64,000 nt of DNA. It comes from Chrysogorgia sp. JL179-B06. Its lineage: Eukaryota; Cnidaria; Anthozoa; Scleralcyonacea; Chrysogorgiidae. Under the pieces are notes generated by a model that saw only the letters and a program-made list of their open reading frames with translations, was not told where the DNA came from and ran no database searches. How positions within the stretch are numbered: the stretch's first letter is position 1; each line of letters opens with the position of its first letter. Made by a program: the position numbers and the translations under genes. Location: assembly GCA_035772405.1 (NCBI GenBank), contig JAYKKM010000029.1, positions 531,001 to 595,000 on the forward strand, in the 5' to 3' direction. Below are positions 57,510 through 64,000 of this stretch, piece by piece.

Positions 57510-57683
57510 TCAGTCCTTGTTAGGGTCTTTATAGATCTGATTTGTTGAGTACCAATGCACCAGATGTGTTTTAGCACTCGATTTGTTCTCCACTTTACCA
57601 CACCGTCTGAAAAAGTTTCTAATGTTACGAACCAGTTTTCTAAACCTTCGAAGCTGAGATCCTCGAAGCTGAGACCAACCCAT
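57510..57683 (-). CDS. 57-aa basic amphipathic protein
   Basis: An ATG at 57683 opens 57 codons, too short for usual length cut-offs. The first 28 residues (MGWSQLRGSQLRRFRKLVRN, IRNFFRRC) form a strongly basic amphipathic helix with Arg/Lys on one face and Leu/Phe/Ile on the other. The rest is polar. It starts 7 bp after the end of the upstream gene in the same leftward block (58850, 57897, 57690), the usual spacing here, which supports it being real. By composition it could be a membrane-active peptide or a DNA-condensing core peptide like adenovirus mu. Both are guesses. Confidence 0.55.
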   Translation of the reverse strand: MGWSQLRGSQLRRFRKLVRNIRNFFRRCGKVENKSSAKTHLVHWYSTNQIYKDPNKD

Positions 57684-57689
57684 TTTAAC

Positions 57690-57896
57690 TTAGGTCACGT
57701 CTCCCACCACTCCTACAGTGTCTGACTCTGGTGACATAATAGGTTCGCCGTAAGTCTTTTTAGACCTCATACCAATCTCAGCGTGGAGCTCGAGAGTAAC
57801 GTCACCGCGACCGAACGATCCACCAGCTTTGAACATGTGATCAGTCGTCTTATTTATCTTATATATTTCGTGAGGTCTCGAAACACACGCTCCCAT
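57690..57896 (-). CDS. 68-aa protein with an N-myristoylation-type start
   Basis: The protein starts MGACVSRP. Gly2, Ser6 and a basic residue following fit an N-myristoylation signal, with Cys4 a possible palmitoylation site. The rest is polar (TLELHAEIGMRSKKTYGEPI). No known domain. Its ATG lies directly beside the stop of the fibre-like gene. Membrane attachment inside an infected cell or virion is inference. Confidence 0.6.
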   Translation of the reverse strand: MGACVSRPHEIYKINKTTDHMFKAGGSFGRGDVTLELHAEIGMRSKKTYGEPIMSPESDTVGVVGDVT

Positions 57897-58847
57897 TTAC
57901 TTTACACCATATTCCTTCATCATTTCTCCACCCATGATTATGATGTCTCGGTTCGTCATGTAGCCACTCACAATTTTCACGCCGTAGAATTCTATCAACG
58001 ATGGGTATGCATAAGGTGCGAGTGGTATTCTTGGTCGATGTATTCCAAAAATCGTTCCATAGGGTGTGCCTATTTTTTTCATATTCGCTATGAAGTCTGA
58101 ATCGGTTGACTTGACGTTGTTGACTCTGACGTGTGAATTGTCCATTTGCCAGTGTATCGATATCATATGCATTTTTGTGAGATCAATAATACTCGGAATA
58201 GTGCATACGCTCTCCGTTGCTGGGATGCTACCACCATACGCGAGTCCATTAGTCACACCAGTCTTGTACCCTATGAACTTATCCCACTGACCATCGTCGT
58301 TCGATATAATTGTCTCCCAATTTGATCCAGCGGTGCGAGTAGGCAACCTCACCACAACAAAAATAGAGAGATCACACCATTGCATACTGGGGCAATTAAA
58401 ATGAAGACCTGACTCAAGTGGGATTGGTGTTAACACAGGTGACAGAAAACTTTGGCTTACACCACTGATGCCAACAATAGGACCATAAGCCGGGTTGTTT
58501 TGCACTAATTTACTTGTTTCACCAATAGCTTTCACTTTGTTTGAACCATTGGTGTGAAATTCCACATTTTTCAAGGCGTGTGTGCTAACGTTGAAGTCGA
58601 GCACAATGTTGTAGGACTGACTCTTGAGGTAGTTTGATAGTAATTGCTCTAGAGTTCTTTTATTCGCGGCGTCTGAGTCGTCGACTGGGTCTGCTACGTT
58701 TTTTATTGCTGAGCCTTGCATGTCTATTATTCCAGACATCCTTCCGCCGGTCGCGCTTAATTTAGGATCTTCGTCCAGATGCCTTTTCGTTCTCTTTAGT
58801 ATTTTATCGTGAGGGTCGTCAGACTCATACCCATAGTTTAGACTCAT
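57897..58847 (-). CDS. Fibre-like protein with collar motif and jelly-roll lectin-like domain
   Basis: 316 residues. After a basic start (LKRTKRHLDEDP) residues about 36-69 read MSGIIDMQGSAIKNVADPVD with DSDAANKRTLEQLL. This is the G-x-I-x-M-x-G-x-x-I-x-N-x-x-x-P-x-x-x-x-D-A-A-x-K repeat typical of phage tail fibres and related trimeric shaft/collar proteins. From about residue 140 a beta-rich region (SMQWCDLSIFVVVRLPTRTA, GQWDKFIGYKTG, MHMISIHWQMDNSHVRVNN) resembles a concanavalin-A-like sandwich, as in receptor-binding heads. By context it is the probable virion fibre. No catalytic residues seen. The ATG at 58847 lies 2 bp from the next gene's stop. Confidence 0.65.
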   Translation of the reverse strand: MSLNYGYESDDPHDKILKRTKRHLDEDPKLSATGGRMSGIIDMQGSAIKNVADPVDDSDAANKRTLEQLLSNYLKSQSYNIVLDFNVSTHALKNVEFHTNGSNKVKAIGETSKLVQNNPAYGPIVGISGVSQSFLSPVLTPIPLESGLHFNCPSMQWCDLSIFVVVRLPTRTAGSNWETIISNDDGQWDKFIGYKTGVTNGLAYGGSIPATESVCTIPSIIDLTKMHMISIHWQMDNSHVRVNNVKSTDSDFIANMKKIGTPYGTIFGIHRPRIPLAPYAYPSLIEFYGVKIVSGYMTNRDIIIMGGEMMKEYGVK

Positions 58848-58849
58848 TA

Positions 58850-60319
58850 CTACTTCAAGGTGTATTTGGTTACTAAATAGCCAGACACCGCTGAGAACCC
58901 TAAGATTATCGCCAACGTTGTCGTGGTGTCTGACTCACTTGTGGGAAGTGGCGCCGCACTTTTTTGGTGAACTTTTTTAGCCATGAGATTACTTAGCGCC
59001 GTCACATTTTCTTGGTGAGCTTTTTTCTTCACAGTTGTTGGTACTACTAATGAGTGAGTCACCACATTTTCTTGGTGGACTTTTTTAGCTGTAATCGTTG
59101 GTGTTGTTGCATTCAAACTAGTGTTCACTCCAAATCTCATGGACTCTGTAGCAATCTTTAATAAGTTGTTGTACCCAGCGATTTTATTCTTGAGAATTAC
59201 TACATTGCTTGGCATTAACCATGTACTTGGCGACAACGCGAGATTTTGGACGACGTTGGTGTCTCTAATCGATTTATTCATGTTTAGAATCCATGTCGAC
59301 ACGTCATACTGAATAACGCTGTCAGAAAACAACTTTCGGAACTCTTGTTGGGTTTCTAGACTTCCTGCAGAACCACCAACGACTGATACACGTGTTCTCG
59401 CTTGCGCACCAAGTGTGGAGTACACAAAGGACTCTATGCTTTGATTTAGATATTGCAGTCCAATGTTGGTGAAGCCGTCTGAGAGTCGCGCGACGTATCG
59501 TTTGTAATCGTTCTGAACGTCGTTGAGTGTGAAGACTCTGGTCTCACCTGTTGTGCCATCGCTCAGGACTTTATTCTGGTAGTAATGCTTTCTAGGGATC
59601 TTAGAAATCTTGCCATACAACTCATAAGCGCTGAATTCTCTACTTATTGATTTCATGGTCTCACCACCTTCCATTCTTCTGAGAAGTCTTCTAATGGTGA
59701 AGTACAAATGAAATCTCATCACACTTGTGACCACGGGGTGAACTTCTTGTGACACTGATAAATGTTGCAACGACACTCCACAACAGAAACTTGCGCAATA
59801 CGTCGCAAACACAACGCGATAGTAAGATTCGCTGTCATCCCACTCTGATTTTGTCTTTGACGTGGTGACTCGCAAGACTGGTAGCTTTGACATGAAGTGG
59901 CTATTTTGGTTAACAAAGACTTTGAAGTTATTCACTGGATAATTTAGCACATTTTCTGTTGGATAACCATCCCAAAGCCCCCAGTGGTTCTTATGACCTC
60001 TTGGCAGTGGTTGGATAGTCCCACCACCTTGCCATATTATTGGGAACTTGCTGTTGTGTAGCCACTTCCACATGTTTTTATCGTTTTTGAAGGTTGCGCT
60101 GGTTATGTCCGTGCTGAGGATGTCGTTATTTCTGAAATACACATCGACACTCATGATTTTACCATCTTGCAAAATATTTGGATAGAACTCGAATTTGCTT
60201 AAAGTGGCGTGGGGGTACTTTTTGATGAGGTCTGCCTTCGCGTCATGTGCAGCCTTCGATGTGTTAGCCATCGCGCGTTTGTAGTACTTTCCATAGTAAT
60301 CACGAAGGGCTTTCTGCAT
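58850..60319 (-). CDS. 489-aa protein with C-terminal membrane anchor, unknown
   Basis: The bulk (1-400) has no motif I recognise. It is mixed alpha/beta with aromatic-rich stretches (MWKWLHNSKFPIIWQGGGTI, NHWGLWDGYPTEN). Near residues 411, 432 and 448 a basic motif KKVHQEN / KKAHQEN / KKVHQKS is repeated with Ser/Thr/Val-rich spacers. A transmembrane helix at about 467-484 (LAIILGFSAVSGYLVTKY) ends the protein. The ATG at 60319 is only 14 bp from the oppositely oriented gene at 60334. Position beside the fibre gene suggests a virion surface or membrane protein, by inference. Confidence 0.6.
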   Translation of the reverse strand: MQKALRDYYGKYYKRAMANTSKAAHDAKADLIKKYPHATLSKFEFYPNILQDGKIMSVDVYFRNNDILSTDITSATFKNDKNMWKWLHNSKFPIIWQGGGTIQPLPRGHKNHWGLWDGYPTENVLNYPVNNFKVFVNQNSHFMSKLPVLRVTTSKTKSEWDDSESYYRVVFATYCASFCCGVSLQHLSVSQEVHPVVTSVMRFHLYFTIRRLLRRMEGGETMKSISREFSAYELYGKISKIPRKHYYQNKVLSDGTTGETRVFTLNDVQNDYKRYVARLSDGFTNIGLQYLNQSIESFVYSTLGAQARTRVSVVGGSAGSLETQQEFRKLFSDSVIQYDVSTWILNMNKSIRDTNVVQNLALSPSTWLMPSNVVILKNKIAGYNNLLKIATESMRFGVNTSLNATTPTITAKKVHQENVVTHSLVVPTTVKKKAHQENVTALSNLMAKKVHQKSAAPLPTSESDTTTTLAIILGFSAVSGYLVTKYTLK

Positions 60320-60333
60320 ATATAATATACCGT
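60320..60333. promoter_or_regulatory. Very short bidirectional promoter region
   Basis: Only ATATAATATACCGT separates two divergent start codons, so the AT-rich TATA-like core must serve both directions or transcripts must begin inside the opposite gene. The downstream methionine at 60346 on the plus strand would lengthen the gap to 26 bp. Confidence 0.5.
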
Positions 60334-61044
60334 ATGTTATACAGAATGCGAAAGTTAACGGTATTCATTGAAGGCGCAGAAAAAGTTGTGTCCTTTGACA
60401 ACAGTGTGATGATCATGCACGATAACCCATACATTATGGTCAAGACAGCCACTGTGTTTTGGGACTACAATAACGTGTTAGATGGCGACGCCCCTCATCT
60501 CTCCGAGTTTAGTCACCCTTCGAGTGATCTTAAAAGTACAATAACGAGTGGAGGGTATACTAGCTTCGACACACTAGTCAGACTATTAAAAAAAGACTTT
60601 AAAGAAAGGAAGGGTGTGGACCTTGAGATAGAGAAAATACCGTTCACAGGTAGATGCAAGATTAGGGTTAGCGTTCCATTTAAGCTTGGCAGACTTGGGC
60701 CTCTATTTGGTTTCGCGAGGGGTAGGGTGATTGAGGGTAACTCGCGGGTGTACACTAGTCCAAACGAGGTCGACATGCTCAGAGGTCTGAAGTACATAGA
60801 AATCTTATGTGACATTGTTGAAACCGAGAGCAATGTGGGTATTGATGGGAAGCGAAGCAGTGTGATCACAACGTTGCCAATACCCACTGAACAGTCTTTG
60901 AATGGGTCGGTGCAACGTCATGTGGACATTGAATCTAAGGTGAGAATTAAAAAAGGTATTTACTCAAGTATGACGTTTCGTGTCAAACCAAATAATGGTG
61001 GTGTCAAAATTGGTGCGGTGTTATTGGAACTGTATATTGTGTGA
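60334..61044 (+). CDS. Putative penton-type minor capsid protein (single jelly-roll)
   Basis: 236 residues (or 232 from the methionine at 60346). No catalytic motif. Alternating beta-strand pattern with short loops. The C-terminal part (YIEILCDIVETESNVG, SSVITTLPIP, then a GIYSSMTFRVKPNNGG turn and GAVLLELYIV) resembles the end of Polinton proteins described as penton-base/minor capsid: a strand with CDIV, a TxLPIP strand, a charged loop, and a final LELxI strand. The assignment is by this pattern and by its position beside the integrase and capsid genes, so it is tentative. Its stop overlaps the open frame of the integrase. Confidence 0.5.
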   Translation: MLYRMRKLTVFIEGAEKVVSFDNSVMIMHDNPYIMVKTATVFWDYNNVLDGDAPHLSEFSHPSSDLKSTITSGGYTSFDTLVRLLKKDFKERKGVDLEIEKIPFTGRCKIRVSVPFKLGRLGPLFGFARGRVIEGNSRVYTSPNEVDMLRGLKYIEILCDIVETESNVGIDGKRSSVITTLPIPTEQSLNGSVQRHVDIESKVRIKKGIYSSMTFRVKPNNGGVKIGAVLLELYIV

Positions 61045-61049
61045 GTTAT

Positions 61050-62153
61050 ATGGAGCTTGGTGTGGAGACAGAGCAAGGGTTGAGAGACATTTATTATAAT
61101 CCTAAGACAGGGTACAGTGGTGTAGAGAAATTGTATCAAAGTGCGTTGGGAGACGGATTGAAAGTAACTAGAAAAACAGTGAACGAATGGTTGACAGCGC
61201 AGGACACTTACACTAGGTACAAACCTATTGTGAGAAGACATAAATTCCGCGCGACTTTTGTTGGGTTTCTTGGTGAAGAGCTCCAAATGGATCTAGTGGA
61301 CATGAGTAAGTACTCAAAACAGAATGGAGGGTATTATTGGATATTGACAGGCATTGAAATATTGAGTAGATATGCTTTTGGTGTTGCGGTTTACAGAAAA
61401 GACACTAAGAACATGACTAAGGCTGTTGGAAAATTGTTGGTTGACTTTAAAGATCGGTTTGGAACCATGCCTAAGTTAGCGCAATTTGACGACGGACTTG
61501 AGTTCTATAACGTTGGTGTTAAAAGTTTGCTGAAAGAACATGGTGTTGGGTATTTCAGCACTAAGAGCGATAAAAAGGCTGCTGTTGTTGAGCGTTTTAA
61601 TAGAAGTCTCAAGAGCGTTATGTGGAAGTACTTTTATGCCTGTGGAACGTACAAATGGATTGACGTCCTTGACCAGTTTGTGAGCAACTACAATGGCAAT
61701 GTGAATCGAAGCATTATGATGAAACCGAAGGATGTCGATAAGTCAAACGAAGGCGAAGTTTGGACCACTTTGTTTGGTCACCAATTTGCGGACAACCCAT
61801 TGCCAAAGTTTAGAGTTGGCGAATCAGTGAGAATTAGTAAGTACAAGAGTGTGTTCACAAAGGGCTATGAAGCCAACTTCACTGAGGAGCTGTTTAAAGT
61901 GGTAAAGGTTATTCGTGGTGATCCTAATGTGTACGAAATTGAGGACGTGAGCGGTGAACAGATTATTGGTAAATTTTATGAACAGGAATTATCGCTGGTC
62001 AATAAGAAACCTGGCGACGATGTGTACAGAGTTGAAAAGGTGTTGAAAAGAAAGAAAGTTAGAGGGAAGAAGATGGCGCTGGTCAAATGGTTGGGTTATG
62101 AGAGCAAACATAATTCGTGGATACCAGAAAGCGACATTCAAAATGTGAGCTAA
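61050..62153 (+). CDS. int: Retroviral-type integrase with C-terminal chromodomain
   Basis: 367 residues from the ATG at 61050. The open frame begins 9 bp earlier with GTG, which I reject for a eukaryotic virus. The N-terminal region has YYNPKTGYSGVEKLY followed by VNEWLTAQDTYTRYKP, the usual Polinton pre-core. The DDE core is QMDLVDM (D81), QFDDGLEF (D147) and VVERFNRSL (E181), so D-D-33-E. A C-terminal chromodomain (about 325-367) reads VEKVLKRKKVRGKKMALVKW with LGYESKHNSWIPESDI and contains the WxGY and NSW residues of a chromo fold. Integrases of this kind insert the linear viral genome with a 6-bp target duplication. The chromodomain probably steers insertion towards chromatin marks. Complete and intact. 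Confidence 0.95.
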   Translation: MELGVETEQGLRDIYYNPKTGYSGVEKLYQSALGDGLKVTRKTVNEWLTAQDTYTRYKPIVRRHKFRATFVGFLGEELQMDLVDMSKYSKQNGGYYWILTGIEILSRYAFGVAVYRKDTKNMTKAVGKLLVDFKDRFGTMPKLAQFDDGLEFYNVGVKSLLKEHGVGYFSTKSDKKAAVVERFNRSLKSVMWKYFYACGTYKWIDVLDQFVSNYNGNVNRSIMMKPKDVDKSNEGEVWTTLFGHQFADNPLPKFRVGESVRISKYKSVFTKGYEANFTEELFKVVKVIRGDPNVYEIEDVSGEQIIGKFYEQELSLVNKKPGDDVYRVEKVLKRKKVRGKKMALVKWLGYESKHNSWIPESDIQNVS

Positions 62154-62159
62154 TGTAAT

Positions 62160-63566
62160 ATGGCTGAAGGTGGAGAAGTTTTCGACGAGGTCGAGATGGA
62201 AACCCTCAATAAGTACGAAGACATGAGTGACGAGCAATTAGAAAAGACGCTCGCCGATGTCGAAGACGTTATTGAAGGCATGTACGGTAAGCACACTGAA
62301 GACAACATGCCGGAAAATGCTCGCGTTAATTACAACAACTATCAAGACCAAGCGAAAAAGATAAGGAGCGAGCTAGACGTGAGACGAGGTGGGCAAAAAG
62401 AGACGTCATTTATTGATACTGACGATGGTAAGACGGTGACAATAAGGGGGACTAGCACAGAAGTCCCCGCGGTGGAGTTTGTTGAGCAGGAGTCATATGG
62501 TGATGTCAATGACGAGAGTTTTAGTATAGCTTTTGAAGAGGAGAAAGAAATTGAGAGAAGGCTGGGCGAGCTAAAAGCATCCAACAAAAAGCTAACAGAA
62601 AACAACGTAAAAAGAATCAAGCTAATAAACAAGAAAATACGTAAATTAAGCAAAAAGGCACTCGGTCAAGACGACGCGTCAAGGAAAATAGTCAACAGGT
62701 CACAGGTTACGAAATCGGGGGCTATTCTTTTCAAACCGGTAAACAAAGACGGTAAATATGGAAGTCCTAAACTAATTCTAAAACCTGGGAAAAGGGGTTT
62801 GATCTACAGTAAAGACGCGAGTAGTAAAAACGCGATCGAGCAGTTCAAAAAGTTAGTTAGTCAAATCCCTGAGAATGCAGAAACAACAGCTGTCACAATA
62901 GAAGTAGTCCCAGATGACCTCCCAGTAATCGAGACAAGAGTGGGCTATGTTGACATACCTGGGCTGTCACCAGACGAGAACCGCGAGCTGGGTGGTGTGG
63001 TTAATCCAAGCGATAGTGTGTTGCGTGAATCAAGAGTAGGTGACGATGGTACGCTGCAAATACAAGCGGACCACTTTCAAGAAGTGATAAATAGAACGTC
63101 AGACGAACTAGATGGTGAAGACAATGAAAGCATCGCCTTTGAATTGAGAGAGCGTGTTGTTGGGCTTGAAGAAGCTCGAGACAGAACTATTGAGCAGCGA
63201 CAAATAGAGGAAGTTAGAGAGCAACAAGAGATCGACATTGACAGATTGCAGAAGTTCAAGGAATGGGCTAAAGAAAATATAGTTGGGTTGAGCGCTGTAG
63301 CGATCTCAATGGCTGGAATTATAACAACAATTATTATCGCTGGTAGATCCGCTGTTATGAGAGGCGCTGTGGCCACAAAGTCGTTCGCGCAGGCTGTTAA
63401 GAACGCAATCACGAAGATGGGTCCATGGGCTGTTGGGTTGGCTAACTTAGTTTACAATGCGTTGACGTTGGGTGCAAAGGGTCTCGCTTGGTTGGCTCAA
63501 AATCTATGGGTACTCGCGGTGGTACTTGCGTGGTTTGTGTATGATTATTACAAGCTAAAACGGTAG
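62160..63566 (+). CDS. 468-aa coiled-coil protein with C-terminal membrane region, unknown
   Basis: The start codon follows the integrase stop by 6 bp. Residues 1-180 are acidic then basic coiled coil (EDMSDEQLEKTLADVEDVIE, then KKLTENNVKRIKLINKKIRK). The middle is a compact region with PVNKDGKYGSPKLILKPGKR. A second coiled coil (about 320-365) is rich in Glu/Arg/Gln. The C-terminal 96 residues hold a hydrophobic helix (about 376-395) and a second region (about 423-462) ending KLKR. No enzyme motif. By position between integrase and major capsid it is probably a structural or membrane-remodelling protein. I do not recognise a family with confidence. Confidence 0.6.
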   Translation: MAEGGEVFDEVEMETLNKYEDMSDEQLEKTLADVEDVIEGMYGKHTEDNMPENARVNYNNYQDQAKKIRSELDVRRGGQKETSFIDTDDGKTVTIRGTSTEVPAVEFVEQESYGDVNDESFSIAFEEEKEIERRLGELKASNKKLTENNVKRIKLINKKIRKLSKKALGQDDASRKIVNRSQVTKSGAILFKPVNKDGKYGSPKLILKPGKRGLIYSKDASSKNAIEQFKKLVSQIPENAETTAVTIEVVPDDLPVIETRVGYVDIPGLSPDENRELGGVVNPSDSVLRESRVGDDGTLQIQADHFQEVINRTSDELDGEDNESIAFELRERVVGLEEARDRTIEQRQIEEVREQQEIDIDRLQKFKEWAKENIVGLSAVAISMAGIITTIIIAGRSAVMRGAVATKSFAQAVKNAITKMGPWAVGLANLVYNALTLGAKGLAWLAQNLWVLAVVLAWFVYDYYKLKR

Positions 63567-63589
63567 CGATAAAACATATGTAAAGGTAT

Positions 63590-64000
63590 ATGAACGTCAC
63601 GTCAGCAGAGTTGAGCCCCGGTTTTAGACGAGCGACCATGGGTGGCATAAAAGGGGTGAGAACGCAACACGTAATCACGTTGAACCCTAATAAGGTCAAT
63701 CCTGGCGAGGAACTTTACATTGATATACCGAAGCTCAAGGTTAGTAGCTGTTTGGTGCCTGGATCGTTGGGTTTAGTGTTCGACTTTAAGAACGCAAACG
63801 CCAAAAGCTGGTTCTTGAATAATGTTAGCAAGTTGTTGGTTGAGAAACTTGTTGTGAGACTAGCTGGGGAAACTGTGTATGACAACAATGGGGAAAATTA
63901 CACTGGTGTCTATCGCGACCTTTGGGAAAGTGTTACTGCGCGAGACCAAATGATTGACTACGGTATTGGTGGTGAGAACTTGAGAAAGCTAGTTTCTAAG
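63590..64000 (+). CDS. mcp: Major capsid protein (double jelly-roll), N-terminal part, cut by window edge
   Basis: 137 codons from the ATG at 63590 run off the right edge. The segment HVITLNPNKVNPGEELYIDI followed by PKLKVSSCLVPGSLGLVFDF, then NNVSKLLVEKLVVRLAGETV, YDNNGENYTGVYRDLWES is characteristic of Polinton major capsid proteins: a proline-glycine strand start, VPGSL, an N-N-V-x-x-L-V segment and a YRDLW motif. In the family this forms the hexon-like trimer of an icosahedral shell. Completeness cannot be judged. Confidence 0.85.
   Translation, partial: MNVTSAELSPGFRRATMGGIKGVRTQHVITLNPNKVNPGEELYIDIPKLKVSSCLVPGSLGLVFDFKNANAKSWFLNNVSKLLVEKLVVRLAGETVYDNNGENYTGVYRDLWESVTARDQMIDYGIGGENLRKLVSK

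Larger units (their letters stand above)
49346..64000. mobile_element. Polinton/adintovirus-like endogenous virus (right end outside window)
   Basis: At least seventeen closely packed genes include protein-primed family B DNA polymerase, integrase with chromodomain, and the start of a double jelly-roll major capsid protein. That trio defines Polintons and adintoviruses. Genes lie in four blocks: 49784-55028 minus, 55161-56451 plus, 56691-60319 minus, 60334 onward plus. Spacing is usually below 30 bp or overlapping. The reading frames are intact, the DNA is visibly less AT-rich than the flanks, and introns are absent, so the insertion is recent or under constraint. The left terminus lies somewhere in about 49172-49780. 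The packaging ATPase and cysteine protease expected in the group are not in the window. Confidence 0.92.

Noticed and set aside
61041..61049. Integrase start at the GTG
   Set aside because: A GTG start is not expected in a eukaryotic virus. The ATG at 61050 gives a complete protein.

Overview
The window looks like repeat-dense genomic DNA of a metazoan. The AT-rich background, split genes with GT-AG introns, Penelope-like and KDZ elements, tRNA-derived SINEs and a Polinton all fit a cnidarian, or possibly a sponge. That assignment is inference: I recognise no single-copy host gene. Almost everything recognisable is mobile or mobile-derived.

Left part (1-18 kb). Four exons with compatible phases encode part of a CACTA/EnSpm-like transposase (879-2522) and run into a three-stage microsatellite (2580-3392). 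A 5-kb element with about 180-bp terminal inverted repeats (6719-11791) carries a broken KDZ-type transposase on the minus strand and a broken DUF3987-like ATPase gene on the plus strand. A 119-bp satellite (5 and 7 copies) is split by a 4-kb element with CACTG-type ends (12429-16402).

Middle part (18-49 kb). There is a large palindrome with a duplicated, damaged THAP-domain exon (18715-23588). One of its arms has been invaded by a TA-flanked 2.2-kb element. An 8.9-kb CACTA-like element (31055-39932) contains two more palindromes, and one of these is interrupted by a 487-bp hAT-like MITE with a perfect 8-bp target duplication. Further right are the 3' end of a Penelope-like element (GIY-YIG endonuclease plus a hammerhead-like motif), several SINE copies, a three-exon frameshifted gene of an unrecognised repeat family (44027-47116), and an unknown 201-codon reading frame (48313-48918).

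Right part (about 49.3-64 kb, continuing past the edge). A gene-dense, less AT-rich Polinton/adintovirus-like endogenous virus occupies this stretch, with intact reading frames packed end to end. It has a protein-primed family B DNA polymerase, a zinc-ribbon VLTF3-like protein, three small membrane proteins, a zinc-finger protein, a thymidine kinase, a Bro-N + PD-(D/E)XK nuclease + zinc finger fusion, a 57-aa basic protein, a myristoylation-type protein, a fibre-like protein, a 489-aa membrane-anchored protein, a likely penton-type minor capsid protein, an integrase with chromodomain, a 468-aa coiled-coil/membrane protein, and the start of a double jelly-roll major capsid protein. Polymerase, nuclease and thymidine kinase would serve replication. 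The integrase would serve insertion. The capsid, fibre and membrane proteins would form a virion. The packaging ATPase and maturation protease expected for this group are not in the window and would lie to the right.
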